Source: Diphasiastrum complanatum
Lineage: Eukaryota > Streptophyta > Lycopodiopsida > Lycopodiales > Lycopodiaceae
DNA length: 64,000 nt
Direction of reading: 5' to 3'
Assembly: GCA_029204225.1 (NCBI GenBank)
Contig: CM055092.1
Location: 25,256,460 to 25,320,459 of the forward strand
Position 1 is the first letter of the stretch, and every line of letters begins with the position of its first letter. The notes under the pieces are model-generated. The model ran no database searches and was not told the origin of the DNA. It worked only from the letters and a program-made list of their open reading frames with translations. Shown piece after piece: positions 21,300 through 33,410 of this stretch. The translations under genes were made by a program, and so were the position numbers.

Positions 21300-23218
21300 A
21301 TCAAAGATAGAGATTTATTCAAATCCATATTAGTAGACTGTTGAAATATTAAAAAATCTAGCGAAAGTTGATTGGTGGTAGTTTTTTGTGTTGATGCGTT
21401 AGTCATGAGAAATGTATGGCATAAGGCTTGGCATGATCGAAGATTGAATAGAAAAGATCATAAAGTTGAAGATATGGTATTTATGATAAGTTGAAGTTGT
21501 TTACAGTGAAATTGAAGTTTACAACATAAGTTCTTATCATGTCAGACATCTTGTTTTTAGGAGTGTTGTTTTGAAATGTTTAGATAGAGAGTGCTTTAAT
21601 GCTCTATTTAATGATAGTCAGTTACAAAAGCATTGGCAGCCTAAACTTATTTCTAAATCAACACCTTGTTTTTTTCTATCTATTTCATTCTTTACTTTGT
21701 TATTTTCCAATAGTTAATTATGTATTTTCTCTGCAAAACACAATAACTATACATACATATGTATGTATGTATAAAAAAAAGCATAAAATAAAAAGTTCAA
21801 AATAGTTACATTCTATGAAACAATTTAAAATTAAACATGAAGAGACTAAAAATTACTAGAATTGCTATTTTTTAAATAAAATAGTCAACCCAATCTTTGA
21901 AAAGTTTACCATTAATTCAAAATAGTACAATTTGCTCAACTTGAGCTTTGCGAGGGTTAGTTTGCATCACAAGTTAGTTTGTTGTGCAATGTCATTATGA
22001 ACCATCGTCGACCTAGTTGATAGACACAAAACATCAAAATTGACTCGAGAGTGGGTTGAAACCATGTGAAGGAAGATTATTTGGAGTCCTTATGCGGGGT
22101 TTGTTCTTTGGTGAAGGTTCAACCCTCATCAAAGCTCTAGTTACTTATTGACCCTTCAAGAAGATTTTGAGATCTCGTTTCATAGTACTCTATATGTTTT
22201 GTAGTTTTTTTCCCATAATTGCCAAAGAAGCAATTTGTCTAATATATAAGTTTGAAATTCGCTCATTTTGCACAAATGCTAGTGAAGCTCATACACGTAC
22301 TTTTTATGAATTCTGCTTGAAACTGAAAACCAAAATTTCTGCACTTATTACAAACCTTCTGTATATATACACTCCATCATGTGTAAAAAAGTTTATTCCT
22401 TCGAGAATTATTCTAGTTCTACTGACACCAATCCTCAAAACAAAGCTCGTGACTTATGGCTTCTCAACATGATATTTTGCTGCTCCCTAGCATGGAAAAA
22501 GTCATTTTTCATTGACCCATTACTCTAAGCAATGGGCATTCATGCATTTTGTATATTACTACAATAAATTTTTAACTTTGCATGCCTATCAAGCCTCCCT
22601 TGCCACCACAGGAATAGTCATAGGAGATTATGCCACCCTATGTGGACCTCAACATGGGTAGAGTGTGGCACTCCTATGGACTACAAGGTTACATTGCACA
22701 TTAATATCGGCCCATTATACCTTAAACTTTAGGCTTCAAAATTCAAATGGATTTTTTGAGAGGTCTCAAATCTTTTGTGGAGCAATGCATAGATTCTCCA
22801 GATCCAACCATCAAACAATTTGCAACATCTACACATGATTTGGTGTTTCTAGCAACAATAATAATGAAGTGGGACATTTTTGGCCTGGTGGCATTCGATC
22901 CCAATTTGTCACTAAAGTCATTGAGGATTACATAATAATTGCCAAAAAATGTCAATTATTACAGAGTGACAATACTTTAATATCCATCAATGAACTATAA
23001 ACCCTAAACACTATCAATCTTCTCACTCACATTCATTCCCATCTCATCTTCACTCTCATCTATACTCTCTTTTTCTCTCTCTCTCACACAACAGAAAAAA
23101 GAAAGCCGATCTCTAATTTAGGACCTAACCACATTTTGGTTCGCGCCAAAGGTTTTTTCTTGGTCAAAAGAATTTGTGTGGATTATCCACACATGCATAA
23201 TCCACGAGGAATCCAGAA
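21300..23218 (+). repeat. AT-rich R repeat, forward copy (block A)
   Basis: This is the reverse-complement counterpart of the A and B parts of the 3.62-kb array unit. It includes the inverted TACATACATATGTATGTATG-type tract near 21753-21773 and, near 23175-23205, a damaged version of the TGGATTATCC palindrome. Compared with block C and the array it has an extra segment of about 420 bases (22345-22770). The first part of that segment resembles the sequence next to the copia protease piece at 23735-23820. Open frames of up to 101 codons recur in every copy of the repeat but have no recognisable domain. Confidence 0.7.
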
Positions 23219-23650
23219 ACTTGAACAATAAGCAAACACAATTTCATCATCTCCCAGGCCAAAGTGGACGAAGGTACATTCATGGTCGAAGATCAAAGCG
23301 CACTTTTGGATAGTTCATGGTTTTTTTATTATGGAACAACTCAACACATGACCAATAAACGTGAGATCTTCAACTCCTACACGCCTTACAACATGAAGAA
23401 ATGTGTTGATCTTGGTGACAATAGTACTCACACTATTGAAGGTGAAGGTACTATAAGATCACGATTCCAGCATGATCAATTCAAATTACTATTAAAAGTC
23501 TTATATGTTTCTAAACTCTCTACAAATCTGTTATCAGTAAGTAGAATTATAGATTTAGGTCATAAGGTAGAATTCGAATTTGATCAATTCAAAATTATTG
23601 ATAGGAGTGATAAGATCCTTGCACTCAGCAAGAGGCAGAGTTACTTATAG
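23219..23650 (+). pseudogene. Ty1/copia protease/pre-integrase fragment
   Basis: The frame from 23264 encodes VDEGTFMVEDQS, the protease-site region FFYYGTTQHMTNKRE and LLLKVLYVSKLSTNLLSVSRI, the same piece as at 5578-5960 on the other strand. The catalytic Asp position reads Tyr in both. A stop lies just upstream near 23230, where the fragment joins the R repeat. The frame ends at 23650 without reaching integrase. It is an isolated piece, not an element. Confidence 0.7.
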
Positions 23651-23654
23651 AGAT

Positions 23655-24225
23655 TGGCACACTATTATTCTGAGTCTAGTCAAGCCTTGAAAACCTCTGT
23701 TCTATTCAATAAAGTGTGAAGGATTTCAGATGGTGTCAGTAGAACTAGAATAATTCTCAAAGGACTAAACTTGTTTACACATGATGGAGTGTATATATAC
23801 AGAAGGTTGGTAATAAGTGCATAAATTTTGGTTTTCAGTTTCAAGAAAAATTCATAAAAAGTACGTGTATGAGCTTCACTAGCATTTGTGCAAAATGAGT
23901 CGAATTTCAAACTCATTTATTAGACAAATTGCTTCATTGGCAATTATGGGAAAAAAACTACAAAACATATAGAGTACTATTAAACACAATCTCTAAATCT
24001 TCTTGAAGGGTCAATAAGTAACTAGAGCTTCGATGAGGGTTGAACCTTCACCAAAGAACTACCCCCGCATAAGTACTATAAATAATCATGCTTCACATGG
24101 TTTTAACCCTTTCTCGAGTCAAATTTGATGTTTTGTGTCTATCAACTAGGTCGACGATGGTTCACGATGACATTGCACAACAAACTAACTTGTGATGCAA
24201 ACTAACCCTCGCAAAGCTCAAGTTG
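23655..24225 (-). repeat. AT-rich R repeat, inverted arm before the array
   Basis: 23735-24225 is the inverted counterpart of about 22430-21930, so the copia fragment sits between two facing arms of the same repeat. 23655-23735 resembles 5490-5575. The arm continues into array unit 1. Confidence 0.65.
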
Positions 24226-24652
24226 AGCAAATTGTACTATTTTGAATCAACGGTAAACTTTTCAAAGATTGGGTTGACTATTTTATTTAAAAAAAAGCAA
24301 TTCTGGTAATTTTTAGTCTCTTCATGTTTAATTTTAAATTGTTTTACAGAATGTAACTATTTTGAACTTTTAATTTTATGCTTTTTTTTTATACATACAT
24401 ACATACGTATGTATAGTTATTGTGTTTTGCAGAGAAAATACATAATCAACTATTGGAAAACAACAAAGTAAAGAATGAAATAGATTGAAAAAAACAAGGT
24501 GCTGACTTAGAAATAAGTTTAGGCTGCCAATGCTTATGACTAACGCATCAACACAAAAACTACCACCAATCAACTTTCGCTAGATTTTTTAATATTTCAA
24601 CAGTCTACTACGATGGATTTGAATAAATCTCTATCTAGATTCTGGATTCCGC

Positions 24653-24680
24653 GTGGATTATCCATGCATGGATAATCCAC
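24653..24680. repeat. 28-bp perfect palindrome, unit 1
   Basis: GTGGATTATCCATG and its exact reverse complement lie back to back with no spacer. The same palindrome is at 28274-28301, 31896-31923 and 35513-35540. In units 5 and 6 one outer base changed, leaving 24-bp cores at 39137-39160 and 42749-42772. Confidence 0.95.
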
Positions 24681-26169
24681 ACAAATTTTTTTGACCAAAA
24701 AACAACGTTTGGCGCGAACCAAAATGTGTTTCGCTCCTAAATTAGAGATGGACTTTCTTTTTTCCGTTGTGTGAGAGAGAGAGAAAAACAAAGTATAGAT
24801 GAGAGTGAGGATGAGATGGCGATGAATGTGAGTGAGAGGATTGATAGTGTTTAGTTTTTAGTTCATTGATGGATATTCATAGTATTGTCACTCTGTAATA
24901 ATTGGAAATTTTTGGCAATTATTATGTAATCCTCTATGACTTTAGTGGCAAATTGGGATCGAATGCCACCATGCCAAAAATTGTCCCACTTCATTATTAT
25001 TGTTGCTAGAAACACCAAATCATGTGTAGATGTTGCAAATTGTTTGATGGTTGGATCTGGAGAATCTGTGCATTGCACCACAAAAGAAGTGCATAAGTTT
25101 TGGTTTTTAGTTTCAAGCAAAATTCATAAAAAGTACGTGTATGAGCTTCACTAGCATTTGTGCAAAATGAGTCGAATTGCAAACTTATATATTAGACAAA
25201 TTTCTTCTTTGGCAATTATGGGAAAAAAACAACAAAACATATAGAGTACTATGGAACAAGATCTCAAAATCTACTTGAAGGGTCAATAAGTAACTAGAGC
25301 TTCGATGAGGGTTGAACCTTCACCAAAGAACAACTCCCGCATAACTACTACAAATAATCATGCTTCACATGGTTTTAACCCTCTCTCGAGTCAATTTTGA
25401 TGTTTTGTGTCTATCAACTAGGTCGACGATGGTTCATAATGACATTGCATAGCAAACTTACGTATGATGCAAACTAACCCTCACTAAGCTCAATTTAAGC
25501 AGATTGTACTATTTTGAATCAATGGTAACCTTTGCAAAGATTGGTTTGACTATTTTATATAAAAAGTAGCCATTCTGGTAATTTCTAGTCTCTTCATGTT
25601 TAATTTTAAATTGTTTTACATAATGTAACTATTTTGAACTTTTTATTTTATGCTTTTTTTTTATACATACATACATATGTATGTATAGTAATTGTGTTTT
25701 TTTAGAGAAAATAGATAATTACCTAGTGGAAAACAACAAAGTAATGAATGAAATAGATAGAAAAAAACATGGTGTTGGTTTAGAAATAAATTTAGGCTGC
25801 CAGTGCTCGTGTAACTGACTGTTATTAAATAGAGAATTAAAGCATTCTCTATCTAAACATTTCAAAAATAACACTCCTAAAAACAAGATGTCTGACATGA
25901 TAAGAACTTATGATGTAAACTTCAATTTCCCTGTAGACAACTTCATCTTATCATAAATACCAAATCTCCAACTTTATGATCTTTTCTATTCAATATTCGA
26001 TCATGCCAAGCCTTACGCCATACATTTCTCATGACTAACGCATCAACACAAAAACTACCACCAATCAGCTTTGGCTAGATTTTTTAATATTTCAAATGTC
26101 TACTAATATGGATTTGAATAAATCTCTATCTAGATTCTGGATTCCGCGTGGATTATCCACCCATGGATA

Positions 26170-27576
26170 AGCAGATGGAAACAATTTGCTCTTATTGGAA
26201 ACAAACAACTAGAAATTTAGCTCAAATAAACATACATGATTAGATTTGAGCAACTATTAATGACGTCTTGCTTTCTATAAATCTTGAGATGAAATCCACA
26301 ACACTGCACATATCAACACTACCTTTAGTAAACACGATTCGCTTCGCATGACCTGAAGATTTACCCTGATTGGATCTCGGAAGCAGAAGCTGTCTGCAGA
26401 AAATGAGAATCAAGTACATTTTTAGATGCCACTGAACCATTGCAAATTCTCATTTTTACCCGAAACAAGGCAGACGGAAATGAAGATTATTTGTCACCAC
26501 TGCATAATAACATATATGTGCCTTGAAATTTCCAACCTTTTTCTACCATGACCACTAGTCTTCTTTTCAGGTGAATGTCCTTGAAGAATTGCAACTTCTA
26601 CAAAACTCAAAGAAGAGTTTTTCCGACTCATGTACCGAGCTATATGAAAAAAGTCGTCTTCATCGTATTTCTCCCACTGCAGACCAAGGAACTGTGAAGA
26701 ATTGAAAAAGATTATCTATGTTAGATATAGGGGTCTTATGTTTTTTACATCAAGCATCTAGGTGTAGGATGTTGATAGGAATAAATTTGGCATAGATGGC
26801 AAATTATGCACTTCCACTTGTAATGCCACTTTTGAGCCAAAATAGAGTAAGAGACTAAACACGTGCCAATTAGAGTGTAGACAAGTGTAAAGCTTTTGTT
26901 TGATGAATTCCAAGAGGTCCAATAGGATTTAGAGGTGGAACCTTGTGAGGTCCAATAGGAAATTGAGGTGTGCTTGAATATAGTCCAATAGAATTAAGAG
27001 GTGCATAGATCAATGATCATTGTACTCCTCATTTTGAAACTAATTGATTTGGTGATTTCATGGATTTTGTGAGTTATTGGATTTCTAGCTTTCTCTCTCT
27101 ACTCAAGAGCTCATGATGCTTTTTCTCTCTCTACCCAAGGAGAGAGTGAGTGAATGCATGTAGTAGTGTGTTTTTGCCATAGGAACTAAGATTGATCTTG
27201 AGTCTCAATCTAGTCTTGATCTTGGTGCATCTACACACCTTAGGAGATCACAAGTACATGTTTGTGGACAATCCACACGTGTGAAATTCAACAGGACCTA
27301 CAAATTATCACTTTTTATTTCTCACATGTGGGAGATTAAACATGCATTAAAATCAAAAGACCCTTCTTCAAACATTTGGAGAGCAATGCGCTTTATAATG
27401 TGACCTAGCTGTATAACCCACTATATATAATAAAGTTGATTTTAAATGCAGATGACACTCTGTACTCTAACCATACCAATGGCATTTCAGACTCATAGTT
27501 TTTTAATGAAAGTTAAGTTTCTCGGTGTGACCAAGTTTAATTGCTGACCCATCATAATTCCTGAGCCACACACACC
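26170..27576 (-). pseudogene. Antisense AP2 exons 6-4 in array unit 1
   Basis: Exon 6 is at 26323-26393 and exon 5 at 26537-26676. Both keep open frames and splice-site sequences, and exon 5 lacks the stop seen in block A. Exon 4 (near 27475-27560) has a 1-base deletion. The fragment starts inside intron 6 at a truncated palindrome and ends inside intron 3 at the join with copia sequence. A solo LTR interrupts intron 4. Exons 1-3, 7 and 8 are missing, so it cannot encode the factor. Confidence 0.8.
26693..27293 (+). mobile_element. Solo LTR, array unit 1
   Basis: The 601-bp sequence begins TGTGAAG and ends TTCAACA, inside AP2 intron 4. It is flanked by GGAAC on the left (26688-26692) and GGACC on the right (27294-27298), a 5-bp target duplication with one change. 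The uninterrupted site is present in the AP2 genes near 19703 and 47941 (reverse complement GGGAACTATAAA). It has no coding capacity. Terminal bases and a CT-rich second half resemble copia LTRs. Plus orientation is likely but not proven. Confidence 0.8.
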
Positions 27577-27616
27577 AATGTAGCTAGTTTTACCATATCT
27601 TGACAATTTGCACACA
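27577..27616 (-). pseudogene. Copia-derived tail joined to AP2 intron 3, unit 1
   Basis: CACCAATGTAGCTAGTTTTACC and the next bases match the end of the copia remnants at 7790-7830 and, inverted, 3890-3922. This is the same chimeric join as at 7789. It recurs near 31198, 34815, 38437 and 42048. Confidence 0.75.
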
Positions 27617-29790
27617 TTTAAGCTCAATTTAAGCAAATTGTACTATTTTGAATCAATGGTAACTTTGCAAAGATTGGTTTGACTATTTTATTTAAAAAAT
27701 AGCAATTTTGGTAATTTCTAGTCTCTTCATGTTTAATTTTAAATTGTTTCACAGAATGTAACTATTTTGAACTTTCTATTTTATGCTTTTTTTTTATACA
27801 TATATATATGTATAGTTATTGTGTTTTTCAAAGAAAATAGATAATTAACTATTGGAAAACAACAAAGTAAAGAATGAAATAGATAGAAAAAAACAAGGTG
27901 CTGATTTAGAAATAAGTTTAGGCTGCCAATGCGTTTGTAACCGACTGTTATTAAATAGAGCATTAAAGCACTCTCTATCTAAACATTTCAAAAATAGCAC
28001 TCCTAAAAACAAGATGTCTCACATGATAAGAACTTATGTTGTAAACTTCAATTTCCCTGTAAACAACTTCATCTTATCATAAATACCAAATCTCCAACTT
28101 TATGATCTTTTCTATTCAAACTTCGATCATGCGAAGCCTTACGCCATACATTTTTCATGACTAACGCATCAACACAAAAACTACCACCAATCAACTTTCG
28201 CTAGATTTTTTAATATTTCAACAGTCTACTACGATGCATTTGAATAAATCTCTATCTAGATTCTGGATTCCGCGTGGATTATCCATGCATGGATAATCCA
28301 CACAAATTTTTTTGACCAAAAAACAACGTTTGGCGCGAACCAAAATGTGTTTCGCTCCTAAATTAGAGATGGACTTTCTTTTTTCCGTTGTGTGAGAGAG
28401 AGAGAAAAACAAGGTATAGATGAGAGTGAGGATGAGATGGCGATGAATGTGAGTGAGAGGATTGATAGTGTTTAGTTTTTAGTTCATTGATGGATATTCA
28501 TAGTATTGTCACTCTGTAATAATTGGAAATTTTTGGCAATTATTATGTAATCCTCTATGACTTTAGTGGCAAATTGGGATCGAATGCCACCATGCCAAAA
28601 ATTGTCCCACTTCAGTATTATTGTTGCTAGAAACACCAAATCATGTGTAGATGTTGCAAATTGTTTGATGGTTGGATCTGGAGAATCTGTGCATTGCACC
28701 ACAAAAGAAGTGCATAAGTTTTGGTTTTTAGTTTCAAGCAAAATTCATAAAAAGTACGTGTATGAGCTTCACTAGCATTTGCACAAAAATGAGTCGAATT
28801 TCAAACTTATATATTAGACAAATTGCTTCTTTGGCAATTATGGGAAAAAAACTACAAAACATATAGAGTACTATCGAACAAGATCTCAAAATCTACTTGA
28901 AGGGTCAATAAGTAACTAGAGCTTCGATGAGGGTTGAACCTTCACCAAAGAACAACTCCCGCATAACTGCTACAAATAATCATGCTTCACATGGTTTTAA
29001 CCCTCTCTCGAGTCAATTTTGATGTTTTGTGTCTATCAACTAGGTCGACGATGGTTCATAATGACATTGCACAGCAAACTTACGTATGATGCAAACTAAC
29101 CCTCACTAAGCTCAATTTAAGCAGATTGTACTATTTTGAATCAATGGTAACCTTTGCAAAGATTGGTTTGACTATTTTATATAAAAAGTAGCCATTCTGG
29201 TAATTTCTAGTCTCTTCATGTTTAATTTTAAATTGTTTTACATAATGTAACTATTTTGAACTTTTTATTTTATGCTTTTTTTTTATTAATACATACATAT
29301 GTATGTATAGTAATTGTGTTTTTTAGAGAAAATAGATAATTACCTAGTGGAAAACAACAAAGTAATGAATGAAATAGCTAGAAAAAAACATGGTGTTGGT
29401 TTAGAAATAAATTTAGGCTGCCAATGCTCGTGTAATTCACTGTTATTAAATAGAGAATTAAAGCATTCTCTATCTAAACATTTCAAAAATAACACTCCTA
29501 AAAACAAGATGTCTGACATGATAAGAACTTATGCTGTAAACTTCAATTTCCCTGTAGACAACTTCATCTTATCATAAATACCAAATCTCCAACTTTATGA
29601 TCTTTTCTATTCAATATTCGATCATGCCAAGCCTTACGCCATACATTTCTCATGACTAACGCATCAACACAAAAACTACCACCAATCAACTTTCGCTAGA
29701 TTTTTTAATATTTCAAATGTCTACTAATATGGATTTGAATAAATCTCTATCTAGATTCTGGATTCCGCGTGGATTATCCACGCATGGATA

Positions 29791-31197
29791 AGCAGATGGA
29801 AACAATTCGCTCTTATTGGAAACAAACAACTAGAAATTTAGCTCAAATAAACATACATGATTAGATTTGAGCAACTATTAATGACGTCTTGCTTTCTATA
29901 AATCTTGAGATGAAATCCACAACACTGCACATATCAACACTACCTTTAGTAAACACGATTCGCTTCGCATGACCTGAAGATTTACCCTGATTGGATCTCG
30001 GAAGCAGAAGCTGTCTGCAGAAAATGAGAATCAAGTACATTTTTTGATGCCACTGAACCATTGCAAATTATCATTTTTACCCGAAACAAGGCAGACGAAA
30101 ATGTTGATTATTTGTCACCACTGCATAATAACATATATGTGCCTTGAAATTTCCAACCTTTTTCTACCATGACCGCTAGTCTTCTTTTCAGGTAAATGTT
30201 CTTGAAGAATTGCAACTTCTACAAAACTCAAAGAAGAGTTTTTCCGACTCATGTACCGAGCTATATGAAAAAAGTCGTCTTCATCGTATTTCTCCCACTG
30301 CAGACCAAGGAACTGTGAAGAATTGAAAAAGATTATCTATGTTAGATATAGGGGTCTTATGTTTTTTACATCAAGCATCTAGGTGTAGGATGTTGATAGG
30401 AATAAATTTGGCATAGATGGCAAATTATGCACTTCCACTTGTAATGCCACTTTTGAGCCAAAATAGAGTAAGAGACTAAACACGTGCCAATTAGAGTGTA
30501 GACAAGTGTAAAGCTTTTGTTTGATGAATTCCAAGAGGTCCAATAGGATTTAGAGGTGGAACCTTGTGAGGTCCAATAGGAAATTGAGGTGTGCTTGAAT
30601 ATAGTCCAATAGAATTAAGAGGTGCATAGATCAATGATCATTGTACTCCTCATTTTGAAACTAATTGATTTGGTGATTTCATGGATTTTGTGAGTTATTG
30701 GATTTCTAGCTTTCTCTCTCTACTCAAGAGCTCATGATGCTTTTTCTCTCTCTACCCAAGGAGAGAGTGAGTGAATGCATGTAGTAGTGTGTTTTTGCCA
30801 TAGGAACTAAGATTGATCTTGAGTCTCAATCTAGTCTTGATCTTGGTGCATCTACACACCTTAGGAGATCACAAGTACATGTTTGTGGACAATCCACACG
30901 TGTGAAATTCAACAGGACCTACAAATTATCACTTTTTATTTCTCACATGTGGGAGATTAAACATGCATTAAAATCAAAAGACCCTTCTTCAAACATTTGG
31001 AGAGCAATGCGCTTTATAATGTGACCTAGCTGTATAACCCACTATATATAATAAAGTTGATTTTAAATGCAGATGACACTCTGTACTCTAACCATACCAA
31101 TGGCATTTCAGACTCATAGTTTTTTAATGGAAGTTAAGTTTCTCGGTGTGACCAAGTTTAATTGCTGACCCATCATAATTCCTGAGCCACACACACC
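29791..31197 (-). pseudogene. Antisense AP2 exons 6-4 in array unit 2
   Basis: Same structure as in unit 1. Exons 6 and 5 are open; exon 4 has a 1-base deletion near 31128. The solo LTR interrupts intron 4. Confidence 0.8.
30314..30914 (+). mobile_element. Solo LTR, array unit 2
   Basis: 601 bp, TGTGAAG to TTCAACA, with GGAAC and GGACC flanks at the same AP2 intron 4 position as in unit 1. Confidence 0.8.
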
Positions 31198-33410
31198 AAT
31201 GTAGCTAGTTTTACCATATCTTGACAATTTGCACACATTTAAGCTCAATTTAAGCAGATTGTACTATTTTGAATCAATGGTAAACTTTGCAAAGATTGGT
31301 TTGACTATTTTATTTAAAAAATAGCAATTTTGGTAATTTCTAGTCTCTTCATGTTTAATTTTAAATTGTTTCACAGAATGTAACTATTTTGAACTTTCTA
31401 TTTTATGCTTTTTTTTTATACATATATATATGTATAGTTATTGTGTTTTTCAAAGAAAATAGATAATTAACTATTGGAAAACAACAAAGTAAAGAATGAA
31501 ATAGATAGAAAAAAACAAGGTGCTGATTTAGAAATAAGTTTAGGCTGCCAATGCGTTTGTAACCGACTGTTATTAAATAGAGCATTAAAGCACTCTCTAT
31601 CTAAACATTTCAAAAATAGCACTCCTAAAAACAAGATGTCTCACATGATAAGAACTTATGTTGTAAACTTCAATTTCCCTGTAAACAACTTCATCTTATC
31701 ATAAATACCAAATCTCCAACTTTATGATCTTTTCTATTCAAACTTCGATCATGCGAAGCCTTACGCCATACATTTTTCATGACTAACGCATCAACACAAA
31801 AACTACCACCAATCAACTTTCGCTAGATTTTTTAATATTTCAACAGTCTACTACGATGCATTTGAATAAATCTCTATCTAGATTCTGGATTCCGCGTGGA
31901 TTATCCATGCATGGATAATCCACACAAATTTTTTTGACCAAAAAACAACGTTTGGCGCGAACCAAAATGTGTTTCGCTCCTAAATTAGAGATGGACTTTC
32001 TTTTTTCCGTTGTGTGAGAGAGAGAGAAAAACAAGGTATAGATGAGAGTGAGGATGAGATGGCGATGAATGTGAGTGAGAGGATTGATAGTGTTTAGTTT
32101 TTAGTTCATTGATGGATATTCATAGTATTGTCACTCTGTAATAATTGGAAATTTTTGGCAATTATTATGTAATCCTCTATGACCTTAGTGGCAAATTGGG
32201 ATCGAATGCCACCATGCCAAAAATTGTCCCACTTCAGTATTATTGTTGCTAGAAACACCAAATCATGTGTAGATGTTGCAAATTGTTTGATGGTTGGATC
32301 TGGAGAATCTGTGCATTGCACCACAAAAGAAGTGCATAAGTTTTGGTTTTTAGTTTCAAGCAAAATTCATAAAAAGTACGTGTATGAGCTTCACTAGCAT
32401 TTGCACAAAAATGAGTCGAATTTCAAACTTATATATTAGACAAATTGCTTCTTTGGCAATTATGGGAAAAAAACTACAAAACATATAGAGTACTATGGAA
32501 CAAGATCTCAAAATCTACTTGAAGGGTCAATAAGTAACTAGAGCACCGATGAGGGTTGAACCTTCACCAAAGAACAACTCCCGCATAACTACTACAAATA
32601 ATCATGCTTCACATGGTTTTAACCCTCTCTCGAGTCAATTTTGATGTTTTGTGTCTATCAACTAGGTCGACGATGGTTCATAATGACATTGCATAGCAAA
32701 CTTACGTATGATGCAAACTAACCCTCACTAAGCTCAATTTAAGCAGATTGTACTATTTTGAATCAATGGTAACCTTTGCAAAGATTGGTTTGACTATTTT
32801 ATATAAAAAGTAGCCATTCTGGTAATTTCTAGTCTCTTCATGTTTAATTTTAAATTGTTTTACATAATGTAACTATTTTGAACTTTTTATTTTATGCTTT
32901 TTTTTTATACATACATACATATGTATGTATAGTTATTGTGTTTTTTAGAGAAAATAGATAATTACCTAGTGGAAAACAACAAAGTAATGAATGAAATAGA
33001 TAGAAAAAAACATGGTGTTGATTTAGAAATAAATTTAGGCTGCCAATGCTCGTGTAACTGACTGTTATTAAATAGAGAATTAAAGCATTCTCTATCTAAA
33101 CATTTCAAAAATAACACTCCTAAAAACAAGATGTCTGACATGATAAGAACTTATGATGTAAACTTCAATTTCCCTGTAGACAACTTCATCTTATCATAAA
33201 TACCAAATCTCCAACTTTATGATCTTTTCTATTCAATATTCGATCATGCCAAGCCTTACGCCATACATTTCTCATGACTAACGCATCAACACAAAAACTA
33301 CCACCAATCAGCTTTGGCTAGATTTTTTAATATTTCAACAGTCTACTAATATGGATTTGAATAAATCTCTATCTAGATTCTGGATTCCACGTGGATTATC
33401 CACCCATGGA

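Larger units (their letters stand above)
9651..22960 (+). repeat. Block A: first copy of the large direct repeat
   Basis: From 9651 to at least 22836 this sequence is nearly identical to 50772-64000, at offsets of 41121, then 41156, then 41164. The offset changes come from a 35-bp gap near 10073 and an 8-bp gap near 11056, both in block A. By eye I see only about a dozen single-base differences in 13.2 kb. It is also a diverged relative of block C (15473-22930 against 43773-50775). Content in order: dispersed repeat, gypsy element, AP2 partial copy, AP2 gene, AT-rich repeat. Confidence 0.9.
24226..27616. repeat. Array unit 1 (partial)
   Basis: It lacks about 230-250 bases of part A, where the GGCTGCCAATGC stretch is joined directly to TGACTAACGCATC near 24535. 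The palindrome is at 24653-24680. Antisense AP2 sequence runs 26170-27576 and includes the solo LTR. Confidence 0.85.
27617..31237. repeat. Array unit 2
   Basis: A complete 3621-bp unit with palindrome at 28274-28301. Its second part A near 29280 reads TTTTATTAATACATACATATG, a variant also found in unit 5 near 40145 but not in units 3 and 4. Confidence 0.9.
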
